Below are positions 34,158 through 46,627 of a stretch of 64,000 nt of DNA, piece after piece. How positions within the stretch are numbered: the stretch's first letter is position 1; each line of letters opens with the position of its first letter. The DNA lies in assembly GCA_021464415.1 (NCBI GenBank), contig CM038467.1, positions 68,333,393 through 68,397,392 on the forward strand, written 5' to 3'. The translations under genes were made by a program, and so were the position numbers. Under the pieces are notes generated by a model that was not told the origin of the DNA, did no database searches, and saw only the letters and a program-made list of their open reading frames with translations. The DNA comes from Lonicera japonica. Its lineage: Eukaryota; Streptophyta; Magnoliopsida; Dipsacales; Caprifoliaceae.

Positions 34158-36242
34158 GGTCCAAATTATTTATTAGGGATTCCTTTCTTATGGTCCACCA
34201 AGAGGAATTGTTTGCACCGGAATTCGAATATAAGTCTTACAAGCGAAGTATTCGAATCCTTACCAATTCAACCATCTCTTAGTGGCACGAACATACCTTA
34301 ATATACAAATGGGAAGCTGCAGTAATTATGCACTAGTGTTTATTCAATTTTGTGTTCGTGATTACTCTTTTAACGTTCTGTCTTTTGGCATGTGTGTGGG
34401 GGTGTGCAGCCGCGGTGATATGGAAATCAGGAGAGCCAGCAAAGGTGGAAGAGATAAAAGTTGACCCCCCAAAATCATCAGAAGTGAGGATCAAGATGCT
34501 ATGTGCTAGCTTGTGTCACACTGATATCCTTTGCTGCAATGGACTTCCGGTGGTAATTTCCTAGCTATAAAAATATTTATGCTTCTATTTGATTGACTTC
34601 ATTAATTTGCCACTATTCTCTTTTAGAATGTCCCAAGTTAAAATGCACGTAAACTAAAGATTACAAATGTAACAATAGAAGTGAAAAATTAATCAAACAA
34701 AAGTGACGTTACTGAAATCCCTGTTATCTTCATCTATAAAGATATAAATATTTGCTGATTTTTTTCCCCTTCGCTATGGCAGCCTCTTTTCCCTCGAATT
34801 CCTGGACATGAAGGTGTTGGGTAATCTTTCTAACTCTAGCAATATAACATGAAGATGTAATTTTAAATTTTACATTGTAATCCTTGCAATCAAATACAAT
34901 TTCAGGCTTTAAAGGTCTTGTGTTGGATAAATAAATGAAAATCAACTAAGCTATTTTTTAGCAGACAGTTGATTTGCATCAAAATATTTGAACATGATGT
35001 AAAATTAAAACCAATCCATCGTCCTGCATTTACCCTGAACTAATTGATTGAATGAATGTATGTATGTATGTATGTGTAGGATGGTGGAGAGTGTAGGCGA
35101 AAAAGTGACAGATGTGAAAGAAGGGGACATAGTGATGCCACTGTACCTAGGAGAGTGTGGGGAGTGCCTGAATTGCAAATCGGAGAAAACAAACTTGTGC
35201 CACAAGTACCCGTTGGATTTCAGTGGAGTGCTACCATCGGATGGTACTTCGAGAATGTCAATAGCAAAGAGTGGGGAAAAGATATTCCACCACTTCAGCT
35301 GTTCCACATGGTCAGAGTATGTGGTGATAGAGTCGAGCTATGTGGTGAAGGTTGACCCAAGGCTCCCTCTTGCTCACGCTAGCTTTCTAGCTTGTGGATT
35401 CACCACTGGTTTTGGTGCCGCTTGGAGAGAAGCCAATGTTCGTAAGGGCTCCACTGTTGCCGTTCTTGGTCTTGGTGCCGTTGGACTTGGGGTATGTATA
35501 TTGTATACTATATATATATAAACATACTTAGTTTATTATGTACGCGTGATGTACATGTGTGCAACAGAATATAGACATACTAGTTCATTTAGTAATGAGT
35601 GAGCTGGTGGTGCAGGTCGTGTCGGGGGCTAAAGTACAAGGGGCATCTAAAATAATAGCAGTGGACATAAATGACATGAAGAGAGAGAAAGGAGAGTCTT
35701 TGGAATGACTGATTTTTTAAACCCGAAAGAATCTGGTAAATCTGCTTCGGAATTAATCAAAGAGGCCACAGGGGGACTTGGTGTTGACTACTGCTTCGAG
35801 TGTACCGGAGTACCGGCCATGCTCAATGAGGCCATTGATGCCTCTAAAGTGGTACGTTGATTAACTCTATATATGCTACATTACTACATTACCGTCTCTC
35901 TATATAGATACTAATGGTGATAGTGAATTGTGAGAGAGCAGGGATTGGGGACAATTGTACTAATTGGTGCTGGGATGGAGACAAGTGGTGTAATCAACTA
36001 CATCCCCCTCCTGTGTGGCCGAACACTCAAGGGCTCTATCTACGGAGGAGTCAGAATCCAATCTGACCTTCCTGTTATTATTGAGAAATGCATCAATAAG
36101 GTATTTCCCTTTCTCAAATCAACAGTTTTTCTAATATTATCACTGATGCAGTGTAAATAATTTCCTTCAACTTTTACAATTGTTGGGAAAACTCACTTCA
36201 ACAATCTTTTGAGCAAAAATGTTCAATTTTGCATGTGATATT

Positions 36243-36362
36243 TGGATAGTGCTCTCCTAGAGTGATGGAAAGAGACGTACTTGACAAATCTGAGCCATCT
36301 ACTTTTACACCAATGGCCCAGATTTACTACTGTGTTCTATCACTCTAAAGGAGCTGAATCCG
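36243..36362. mobile_element. Short foldback MITE in ADH intron 6
   Basis: The ends TGGATAGTGCTCTCCTAGAG and (reverse complement) GGATTCAGCTCCTTTAGAGT are inverted, and the centre has a second inverted pair (AAATCTGAGCCAT / ATGGCCCAGATTT). The whole 120 bp can form a long imperfect hairpin in the pre-mRNA. Confidence 0.6.
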
Positions 36363-36763
36363 TGATCGATATCTTGTGACATATAGCAGATGTCTTGCAA
36401 AAATGGACGGTTACAAGTTTTTAGTGACGGACAAATAAGGGTCCTTTTGCAACACATTCAGATATATGAGGAAATTTTTTTTGTCAAGAAGAATAGCTGA
36501 AGAGTATACAACAGATCAAAAGTTCAAGCCATTTATTCCACTTTTACTCTTATTTACACAGACTTGAAAATAAAAAAGAGTTCAATTATTTTTGCAGGAA
36601 ATACAACTAGATGAGCTTCAAACTCATGAAGTTTCACTGGAAGAGATAAATGAAGCGTTTGGACTGCTAAAGCACCCAGATTGTGTCAAGGTTGTCATCA
36701 AATTCTAGGGGAAACTGATCTAAGGCACTATGCTTTATTCAGCTCATATGTCTAATTGTGTGC

Positions 36764-36769
36764 AATAAA
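36764..36769 (+). terminator. Poly(A) signal of the ADH-like gene
   Basis: AATAAA 56 bases after the stop codon, with a second AATAAA near 36836. Suitable as a plant near-upstream element. Confidence 0.5.
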
Positions 36770-36842
36770 GTTTCTTATGAAGCTTCTTATCAATGTTTGA
36801 GTTATGTAAAATGTATTGTATTCTTAAACAACAGCAATAAAC

Positions 36843-38460
36843 CTATTTGGTTAAGCAGTTATGATGTACGTGATCCAATGGCCTCCAAATTAATTTCTTC
36901 TTAAGTTCTCAAGAGCAAACACATAAAGATATCTAAAACTAAGAATTACGATTACAGCACGATCAATAGTACTTTCATGCATTTTCCATACACTAGATTA
37001 CTAGTGGAATGTATTGTTTGTAGTATGAATGAGCCTCCTGCCTCTTCTTCTGATATGATCTCGTTTGATGATTCAAAGATTCCTATAGGATTGTTCTAGA
37101 ACTTGGGAGGATCGGTTCCCTTGCCTGCAGGACCAATCCCCTTTTCAAGGGGAGTGATCTCCCTTGTGGCAAATTGTGTTTCTCATGCTGCTGTCTTCGG
37201 GGGCTCTATCAGGGGCTCTACCCTGATAATCCAGAATCCATGATAATTCAGTTATTTTGCAGATTGTTCTTGCCAAAAGGCACTCGTTTAATATATATTC
37301 AGGAGGTAAATGCAAAGTTATTTATCTATTTAGAGGCTCTCTAAGGATGAGATTAGCCCCAGTTCTTTGGTGTACCGTCGCCTAAAGACTGTGAAGTGAG
37401 AGCAACTGGAAATAGCTGTGGATGGTGGTGCTACTGCCACTAACAATGACCCAGTTTTTCTTGGCTCTCAGCTTCGTTATTGCCCAGGATGATGTTGTGC
37501 GTTCAGCGAGTGCAATTTCTCGCTTCTAATAGCTATTGAGCAACTCAGTGGATTATAGTTATGCGGGTTAGTGCATCATTCAAATCTGAGCTTGGCTGAA
37601 TTGGTGATATATATGAAGATGCAACGGTCAACGCTATAAACCATGAAAATTCAAAGCGTCGCTATTTTATTAGTCAACCATTCTGATTGGCCATGACTCT
37701 TTCGTGACATGCAAATGCAACGAAGGCCTTTGTCTAAATACCAACAATCAAGAAGAATATGTGTTTATACTTGATACCAAGGTTTGGGTTCATGCAGACT
37801 TTGGCACAGGTCATCTGTTTCAGACCGTCGATCCACCGACACCACTTCAAGCTCCTTGGCCGTCTCTGGGCTTTAAAGCTCTGTTGTGCTCCACTTTCTT
37901 GGTTTTGCTTCTGACCTTGCTTTTCAATCTTCTTGTTCACGTGCTTCATCTTGCATTACAGCATTCTCTTGCTCAACCAGTTCTAAAATCACTTCATTTT
38001 TTTTTCATGACATTCACTTTGTTCTCCAGTCACTTCATTTGGCAGTTCAAGTACAATATTTTGTTTTTCAATCGGTTTGACATTCTCTTTGTATCATCTC
38101 ATCCTTTTCTTCTTGAAATGGTTTCTGACCATCAATCACTTCCCTCTGTTGTCTTCCATTTCATTGATCATCTTCCTCAGTGTCCTTTCTTACGACAACC
38201 TACTCCTTCCCCTCCCCAACTCTGACCGCTTCCACTTCAAGTTCTCCCTATAGGTCTAGCAGAAGAACAGGCAGGCCTTTCGCAAATTATCATATATCAT
38301 ATATATAAACACATTAAGAATCAGGCAAGCACGAATCAGTATAGATATACACACCACAAACAGATCCCAACTGTCTATCAGAATATATCACACATAGATT
38401 TTTAATATTAACCACACGCAGAAGCACAAACAAGCCAGCCTCAATATATACTCATGAAAT
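36843..38460. other. Intergenic DNA without a recognised gene
   Basis: A 173-codon plus frame lies at 37704-38225, hydrophobic in its middle. It has no recognisable domain, no splice context and low-complexity Leu/Phe content. I treat it as chance or as decayed transposon sequence. Confidence 0.35.
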
Positions 38461-38468
38461 ATCATAAC

Positions 38469-38736
38469 CAGGGGCGGAAATAGCGGGGACAGAGCGGGTT
38501 GCAGCACAGGGCAAAATTTTGAACTTAGCCCTCAAAAAAAATAAAAAAATAAATATAAGCCCACCCCTTTGATTTTAGCCCATCTTCCCACCTCAAATAT
38601 TATAAACCCACTAATTTATATAACCCTCTTAAATTTATATAACTCACTATATGGTTAACTTTTAATTTTTTTTTATATAATTTTTTTATCTATTACTATT
38701 AGCCCACCCCTCGAAAGATTCCTGGGTCCGTCTCTG
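38469..38736. mobile_element. hAT-type MITE, 268 bp
   Basis: Left end CAGGGGCGG and right end (reverse complement) CAGAGACGG. It is flanked by an 8-bp duplication with one mismatch, ATCATAAC (38461-38468) and TTCATAAC (38737-38744). An 8-bp duplication and a CAGGGGCGG start are typical of plant hAT MITEs. Confidence 0.75.
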
Positions 38737-38744
38737 TTCATAAC

Positions 38745-41700
38745 TTTCATTTTGATGTCTTCTTAGAAATCAAGAACAATGGCAACCCTGACCTTTACAA
38801 GTCACAAAATTCATCAAAATGTTGTTTTTCTTCTCTCTCTCTTCTATCCCATTTTCGGTTTTAGAATTAAAACTTGTATCACCTTAACAATAATGGTTAC
38901 CAAGAATGTTTGCTTCTCACTGATGCCCTCTCGAGAAAGAAGGATATAAATCAACTTTCCTTTTGCATGCCTCGGATAGTATAGCTTACCTTTTTACAGG
39001 AGCCAACAATCCAACCCCACATTGTCAAGGTTCAAATCAAGCTCGTCGGTAATAACCTATAAGACAAAAGTAAAGATCCATTATATATGGGTTTTTTAAT
39101 AAATAAAGAACCTGTATATATAGAGACAAGAATAGGATATTGCCTCCTGTTATGCAGACTGGACTCCTGTTTCTCTCCAAACCCATGAGGTTTAATCGCA
39201 CAAACATGTCAGGATAGAGTGGAGATAATTTGTAAGGAAAACGAAGTACAATCATAATTAAGAAAAATAACACAAAAAACTTAGTCTGTGTCTACTTGAA
39301 GAAAATTCAGCTCTGGAATTTAATGAATTGAAAAACTAAAACTGAGTGAAGTGATCAATGAGACACTTAAAAGGATCACAGTCTAGGAATTTATCTGCTT
39401 CAGTACCCGCTTTAGTGTGCAAAACTGTATCAGCGCCACTTGTTGGAGGTTTTGGATAAGCGATTGACAGAATGAAACAAGTTAATTAGAACCATTAAAT
39501 TTCTGTAAGCTAATAAAAATCAGCTAGTTCTTATTTACTTGCAATATTTGGTTTACAACCAAATTAATAATTTTTTCTTGTAGCAAGGCAAATATTGCAA
39601 GTATTTAATCATTGCCAATTTTCTCATACGTGACCTTATTAGCTGTTAACAATTTCTCCAAAAAACCAAAAGCTGCCATAAAATTTCGGAAGAAATGCGA
39701 GGTCAGTCAAGCATCAGTTTCCAAATCAGCAAGTTCTACTGCATAAACATTACAAGCAACCTATTCTGCAGATCACAAATATCAAATTTGAAATGCTAAG
39801 TAGTTATAGTGAAAAGATTGAGATAATCCAAAACTCACCTTTTCTAAGGTAAAGATTTTCATGGAATTCAATTCTTTTACTTGGAACTCAATTTAGATCT
39901 TAACCAATAAGTACGAAGAGCGAATCATAAGATAAATAACACATATCAAACTTATCAACTAGTACAAACAACTACAAGTATAAACTAAGTATATATAAAT
40001 AAATATATACTAAGGAATGGTTAATTGATCAAAAGTGTGAATCAGTTGCTCTTGCCTAAAGAATTATCATATTTCCATGTCCATATAGAGCGCAGAGAAA
40101 ATCATCAAAATACCACCAGAACTAAGGTACAAGAAAATCATCAATATAACTTGAGATCAATGCGATGCCACAACTCTAGACCAGGATACGTTCAAAGACT
40201 TCAAAGGTAAATGCATCAACCCCTGCATCCGTACCCGTTGCATATAAAGAATTCATTAGTTCAGAAATCAAAATAATCAATGGCAATCAAGGGAAACAGA
40301 GGATTTTAAAAAAGAGAGTTGATCAAGAACCAAGATAAAAGAATACATTTGCAATGGCAGAAATCTGCTGTGGGATTTCCTTTTCAATTTTGTCAAAGTG
40401 GGCCACCCTCATCACCTAAGCCTCGCTCAGTTAAATTTAGTTGACTGTGGGCACCCTCTTGCCCTAGTATTTACCAAAATTGTAATATTTTACCAAAATG
40501 GGCCTATTCCTATGGCCCATTTTATCACTAAATTCTAAAAGAGCATCTTTCGGCTCTTCACCCAACATTCAAAAACCCACTGAGTCCGACCCTTTGGACA
40601 GTGGGTCGACTATTGTGAACAGTGGGTCATCTTTGAACTGTAGCACATCGATTTTAGGCTTTAGCCGATAGTAATATGAAAAATAATAAAAAAATTAATT
40701 AATTTAAGTGAAAAAAAAAAATAAGTCAAAGAATGCAATTTTTATTTTATATTTATTTTTATAAGTATATGTTATCAATCCTCCTTTATGTTTTGTGAAA
40801 AAAAAAAATTCTTTGCGCAAAGCAAAAAAATTTCATGAAAGAAGGTAAACAATAAGAGTTAATCTTACTAAATCTTACTATATCCTTTAATTTATTTTCT
40901 AACTTTTTATAAAAATACATTATTTTTCATAGTAGTTTCTATCTTGTTATCAAATAGAACCTTAATATGAAAAATTAATTGGGACATTTTTATTTTTGAA
41001 AATTTGGAGTATAATTCTTGGGATTATCCGATTGTTTTGGAGGAGCGTCGTTTTGCAATTAATTTGGAGTGCGATTTGAATTTTCCATTAATTAAGAGAC
41101 TTTCTTTTCCGTCCCCTGTTAAGGAAAAATCGAATGGGCCCGAAATTATTCCTCCCCCTTCCAATATTTGTGGAATGAATTTCCAAGATTCCGGCTCCTC
41201 CTCAATTTGGGCCCAACCTTCTCCCAATCTATATAAGCATATGCCCTTTCGGCTTATCCTTCTTCTAACTACCCACTTTTGTTTAAGAACTTCTCACATA
41301 ATCTTACTAGTGAGATGAGTTTTAACACAAAAGTTAAGAGAAAAAGAAGAAAGAAGCCGGTTCCGAGCATCGTGCTAGAGAGTTGTTAAAAAGGTGAACG
41401 AATGTCGCATAGATTTCAACAATGTGCTCGCTCGATCTTTTGAAGGCCAAACACATTTCAAAAAAACAAGCTAAGCGTATGCTCCGTTCAACCCTTGAGC
41501 ACTTTATTTATTTAGGCGATACTAATATAGCTGATAAGTTTTTAGAATTTTTATCTTTGTATATTTGTTCGGATCTTGTATTGGATCATTTTTTGCTTTT
41601 CTAAGTTAGTGAACTGTGTTGTAAACTGTAATAGGCTTAGTTCATTTTTAAGTTTAGACTATTTATTTTTCTTTTGTCCTTTTGAGAGACTAATTAGTTG

Positions 41701-41885
41701 GCTTGGTTTCTTTCTTTTTCTTGTCCTCTTGAAGGAACTTGTGTAAGGTTAGGGGGAGGGCCCCATCTATTTTTTTTTCGTTATTTATGGGGCACTCTTC
41801 CTTTGATTTCTGAGCTAAAAGTTTTATTAAAACAAAAATAAATCATCATAAATAGTACAAGCTATTTACGAGTGACTTTTTTTAG
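38745..41885. other. Intergenic DNA
   Basis: No gene supported. A 104-codon frame at 41004-41318 has no recognised domain. A CAGTGGGTCGACTATTGTGA block near 40600 sits in GC-richer repeat-like sequence without clear ends. Confidence 0.35.
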
Positions 41886-41889
41886 TTAG

Positions 41890-42150
41890 AGATATTGCTA
41901 CCCAAAAATAATAGGTAACATTCTTACTTTCATTTGGTCCTTTGCAACTGAGTAAGGTGTATATTCATCGATTCTTGTGGGTCGAGTATAAACTTATATA
42001 CATCGGTTTTTGATAATCAAGTAAGGCATTATCAAATTTATACTCGATCCCATACAACTAAATAACATACGCATTACTCGATTGTCAAGGACCGAATAAA
42101 AAGTGAGTGTTTTTGAAAGATATTGGGGTGGTCAATATCTCCAACTTTTT
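41890..42150. mobile_element. Foldback MITE family M1, copy c
   Basis: Left TTTCATTTGGTCCTTTGCAA then CTGAGTAAGG; right TTACTCGATTGTCAAGGACC then GAATAAAAAGTGAG. The arms are inverted around ACTCGA/GGGTCGAG blocks. Related to 26815-27197 and 61975-62220. Confidence 0.55.
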
Positions 42151-43376
42151 TTTTTCTCATAAAGAGGCAGATTCAAACGGAATTTATTATCCCAAAGCTA
42201 ATCAAGAAGACGCGATAACTTTGTGAAATTTGTATACATGCTGAAAGTTATCCCCAGGGTTCCTCGGTCCACAGGCAAATACTACAATAGCTAATATGAA
42301 TGAAGCAACGTGTCACGGCTCATGTCCGTGACCATTTTCCCGCAACTTTTCGTGACAATTTGTTAGTTTTGGTGACCATGTATTTTGTTCCAGGACTTCC
42401 TCCGATATGATGATTCCTATGTTCCCTCTTCTCACTCCAACTTCTTAGTCTTCGTGAAAAGAAGATGAAGATATTGAAGTAGTTTGATAAGGCCAAATGC
42501 AAAAAGAGTTCACTTTGCCGAAATCTTAGAACCAATCAAGCGTAGACTAAGGTGGCTACTCCATATAATCTTCGCAAACAAAATGCATAATTTTTTTTAT
42601 TTTTTTTTTGGACATTGCAATTTACAAAGGAGAACAAAAACAAACCATGAACAACAAAGCAAAGCAACTCCAAAAACTACAAATTAGCTAGCAACCCAAT
42701 GAAACTTTTATGCTCGATTACTTTTCTGTACGCATGAGCAAGTGGGGGCTTGTACCTTTGGCCAATTATTAGTCCTACTTTACCTTTTTACTTTTTTGGG
42801 TAATTCGGCTAAGGCGTCTTTTCAAAGCTTTTGGACCAAGTAAATTTGCAAGTTTTTTTTCTTTTGAGATGTTAGGTTTAGGTCCCCTTTTTTGTCCACC
42901 ATCGAGTTCGTGTATTTGAACTATTTTTATTTTTTTTTGATTAATTAACAACTAATGCGATGCTCGGTTGTTTAATAAAAGAAAATTCTAACAAACATAT
43001 TTGAATAATTTAACATTACTTGTATATATATAAACATATATATATATATTGTACTATATAATTTAGTAAAAGTAATTATATATACAAATGCATATTACTA
43101 TCATATGTGAATATAAAAAATAAATAAAATAAAATACATTCCTACATGACTATTATTACCCTATAATTTTAATATGAATATAAATATGAGCAAACTAATT
43201 CAATGAGCAAAACTTTAAAAGTGTTTGATAAATCAAAAGCACGATTTTTTTTTAGTGAGTAGTATTTAAAACTTCAACATAAAACTAATGACTATATCAT
43301 ACACAACAAATTGAATACCAGCATAAAAATCTATTTCCTTTATTTGGCATCTTAATTCCTACAGACACTTACTAAT
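42151..43376. other. Intergenic DNA
   Basis: No supported gene. Contains a GTGTCACGGCTCATGTCCGT block near 42309 and TA-rich runs near 43025-43050. Confidence 0.35.
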
Positions 43377-44795
43377 TGTGAGAACTCGCGTTCTCAATGC
43401 CAAGTCCCCGTGGGCGGTAATTCCGTTTTGTTTTGAAAAATGTCAGAGTTGTCAATTTGTTTTACCAAACAAACAAAAAGTTCATGTAAAAGAGACGTAT
43501 CTATGGACCAAATATCATCTTATACACAATGTATGTGAAACCAATTGATTTGAAAGATTCAAGAATTAAGTTACAAATTTGAAAAGTGTTAGGCACCCAA
43601 TTGGCGATCTCTTAAGTAGGATATACGCACTTTTATAATTCAGGTTTTTAGTGCTATTACTTTACAACTTTCCATGCTTATTTTAGAAAACGGGATTTTA
43701 GGGATTAGATGAAAATGATGTGTTTCCTAGTTTGCCCATGATATTGGAAATCAGTATGTGGTGATTTGAAAAAGGAGTTTGATAATAGTAGATGTGATAA
43801 AACAAGTAATTTTGTAAAGATTTGGATTTTTTGAAAACTGATTCGATGTGGAATCTTATATTCGATATAGTATGAGTCAAGTTGACTGGTTATACACCAT
43901 AATCTATTGATTGAACCGGTATAGATGGCACTAGTGTTTTCATTATTAAGTATTCGTCACATATACACCGCAATCTATGAATTAGATCAGATATATAGTG
44001 ATTATCGATTCTTTCGTATAACAATATCGTTAATCCGGGATTTTTGTAAATAACAAGAAGATAATAATGCTATTTTTGATATATGATCAGGGTTTGTTAT
44101 GCGCCTTTAGTCTAGGAAAATGGTTTAAAAAGATATTTTAGAAAGCTATCAAGTAATAGTAATTATGCAGACAAGATTCTAAATTATAAGACTAATAATT
44201 GAATAAAAATGTGGAGAGAGAAAATTATACTCGAACGCTTTAAGAGGGAGAGAATACTGGTCTTCTGGTTTATACCATGAAATTCCAGTGATTGTTGATT
44301 GAAAATACCAAAGAATGGAGGTTAATATATGGTTGTACAGTCCTTGTAACTTGGGAAGGAGCCATTTTTGTACGACAAGCTCTCCTGCCACATGTCACTC
44401 TCTGATTGGTTGATTTGGCTAGAGCTTGTAACTTGGCTTTCGATGGACCGAAAAATACCATTTTGTACCAAAAATGTGCTCGATTTGGCTCGATATGATC
44501 GTAGACTTGTGTAGAATGCTGGGTGCATCGATCTTCGATTGGGATTTCAACACGGGATTGGTTGGGTAGCTGAAAAGTTTCATTTATTGCTCAATTACTA
44601 TTGATTTTGCTCCGATCTTCTTAGAAACTGAATCAGGGATGCACATGGACTCGACTTCCCTAATAGACTTCCTCGATGTAGGAATAAACCTTTTGGGAGT
44701 TTTTAACACCCTAGTGAGTCCATGACTCGATGAAAATGCATTTGCAATTTTGAAAAAATGGATTCCTGCAAGGGTTGCAAAATGGGGTGTTCACA
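43377..44795. mobile_element. Possible solo LTR
   Basis: Starts TGTGAGAACTCGCGTTCTCA and ends AAAATGGGGTGTTCACA, which is LTR-like (TG...CA). The five-base flanks CTAAT and TTATT agree at only three positions, so the insertion is not confirmed. No genes inside. Confidence 0.38.
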
Positions 44796-46221
44796 TTATT
44801 ATATAAGTTATTTATCCATATTATTAAAACAAACTTGTAACCTTAGTAGCATTTTTCTTGTCACTTTGCCAAATAATTGGCTTAAATATGTTGCTTACGG
44901 AGAATAAAATATGTATTGCCTTGTTTCAAATTAATTTTGCAACTTTTACTTTGTTATTTTCAAGAAGACATTAATTTCAATCTAATTAATTGTTGATAAT
45001 ACAACTAACTTGTTATACAAACTAAAAATAAGACTATTAATTTTAAGACATTCTAAAAAAATAATATATCAAAACATAGTACGTTAAATGATGCTCATAA
45101 TATTAAATAAATTAAAAAACATTATAATTATTATTTTATTATGCATTATTGTATGAAAAGTAATTAATGATTATTGTATGAAAAGTAATTAATGATTAAT
45201 TAATGTTACTACCATTAAGAATGTAAGATAGATAATTAATAAATAATTAATGTTACTACTTTGTCCATAATACTATATAGTAAAGATAAAATACTTCCCC
45301 TTCGCTGTCGTTATGAAATTACATAGAATATGCAATTTACTTTCACTCATTTAACATTTTGGTAATTGGACAATTTTATTGATAAAACCAATAATATATT
45401 TTATGTTTGTTTTCAGTTTGGTTCTATTGGAGTTAGTACCACTGTTAATTTCAATTTGATGTAGCATTAGTACTGTTAAAAGTCTTGCATCACACATACT
45501 TTACCTAGCTTTCTAGCTCATATTGTGTTAAAAAAAAAAAAAAAAAAACCTTCTTTCTCATATCATATCCGGAGCCGACAATTCTAAACCGGCCAAACTC
45601 ATTCTAGCAGTTAAACCCCGCTGTAAATTTTGTGAGTATGTGTGAAAAGAGATATATATTCCATCCACCCCACCCACCCACCTTAGGTGGCCAACCTTAT
45701 TTTGGCAGGCAAACTTCACAGTCAAATTCATGATCTATGTGTGGAAAGAGAGAGAGAGAGAGAGAGAGTGTGTGTGTGTGTGTGTGTGTTGGAGTTATTA
45801 ATCATGAAGGAACATGTCCTTTGGAAATTATATAACATGTCTTTTGAGAAAAGACATGACTTTATACAATTAAGTCTCTTAAGAAAAGTCGTACCATTTC
45901 TAAAAAGACATGTTCTTTTTAAAGAGTCACAACATTTTCGAATAGTTACTTGAATTTATATATAAGACTCCTTTCGCTATACTTGTTATAATCGAATTTT
46001 TCAACAAGAAAACTTTCTTATCCCATTTCTCTATATTCCTCAAGTTCGTTTTATTCTTCAAGTCCAGTATGAGTATACAATAATCATCGATTCACCAGAT
46101 CGTACTTATTATTACATAAGTATCCAACGCGCAATTATTGTATTCTGGGAGACATCGTCCACAAGTCCATAACCACCGTAATGAGGACGAAACTATTTTA
46201 AAGACATAATGCCCGACACTA
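44796..46221. other. Intergenic DNA with (GA)n(GT)n
   Basis: A compound microsatellite, (GA)n followed by (GT)n, lies at about 45749-45789. A poly-A run lies near 45531-45548. The rest is AT-rich and unassigned. Confidence 0.4.
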
Positions 46222-46627
46222 GTCTCGATTAGGGGTGTGCACGGTCCGATTGGCCGGATCAAATAGCAGAGGACCGAACCGGACCGAAAATTTTGGTCCT
46301 AAAAATTCAAAGACCGAACTAGACCGAAATGCCTATTAAGACCGGACCAGATAGAACCAGACCAATTCAATCCGGTTCCGGTCGGTCCATTTGGTCTGGG
46401 GATTTTTTTTTGGCCCCAAGAGTTGTATTGGGATCAAAAAGGAATTTTTGCACAAAATGGGCTTTTTCCCGAGAAGAAAAACAATATAACAAAATACAAG
46501 TTGAAGATCCTCATTTTCCTTTCCTTATGTCTTTTATGTATCCACTTATGAGATTTTACAACAATTGTTCTTCTGCTATGCATTTCAAGCAGTATTAAAA
46601 TAATATAAGTTAGCATCTAGGACTTTT

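Larger units (their letters stand above)
32182..36708 (+). pseudogene. Zinc alcohol-dehydrogenase-like gene, seven exons, one frameshift
   Basis: Exons: 32182-32218, 34410-34552, 34783-34820, 35080-35491, 35616-35851, 35942-36100, 36598-36708. All six introns are GT-AG and phases match. The product would be about 378 residues, normal for plant ADH-like medium-chain dehydrogenases, which oxidise alcohols with NAD in the cytosol. Catalytic zinc ligands C48 (LCHTD), H69 (GHE) and C178 (ACGFTTG) are present. So are structural zinc cysteines C99, C102, C105 and C113, Rossmann motif GLGAVG (203-208) and the NAD-selective Asp near 227. In exon 5 one T is missing (GAGTCTTTGGAATG near 35694-35707, where TCTTTTGG is expected), which puts a TGA at 35706. 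The protein would stop at about 240 residues and lose part of the cofactor domain and the C-terminus. All else is intact, so this is a very young pseudogene or a sequencing error. Substrate cannot be told. Confidence 0.85.

Noticed and set aside
37704..38225. 173-codon frame, candidate gene
   Set aside because: No recognisable domain or splice context; skewed Leu/Phe/Ser composition.
41004..41318. 104-codon frame
   Set aside because: No domain, no supporting signals, AT-rich surroundings.
43377..44795. Confirmed LTR insertion with TSD
   Set aside because: Flanking pentamers match at only three of five positions; kept only as a low-confidence feature.
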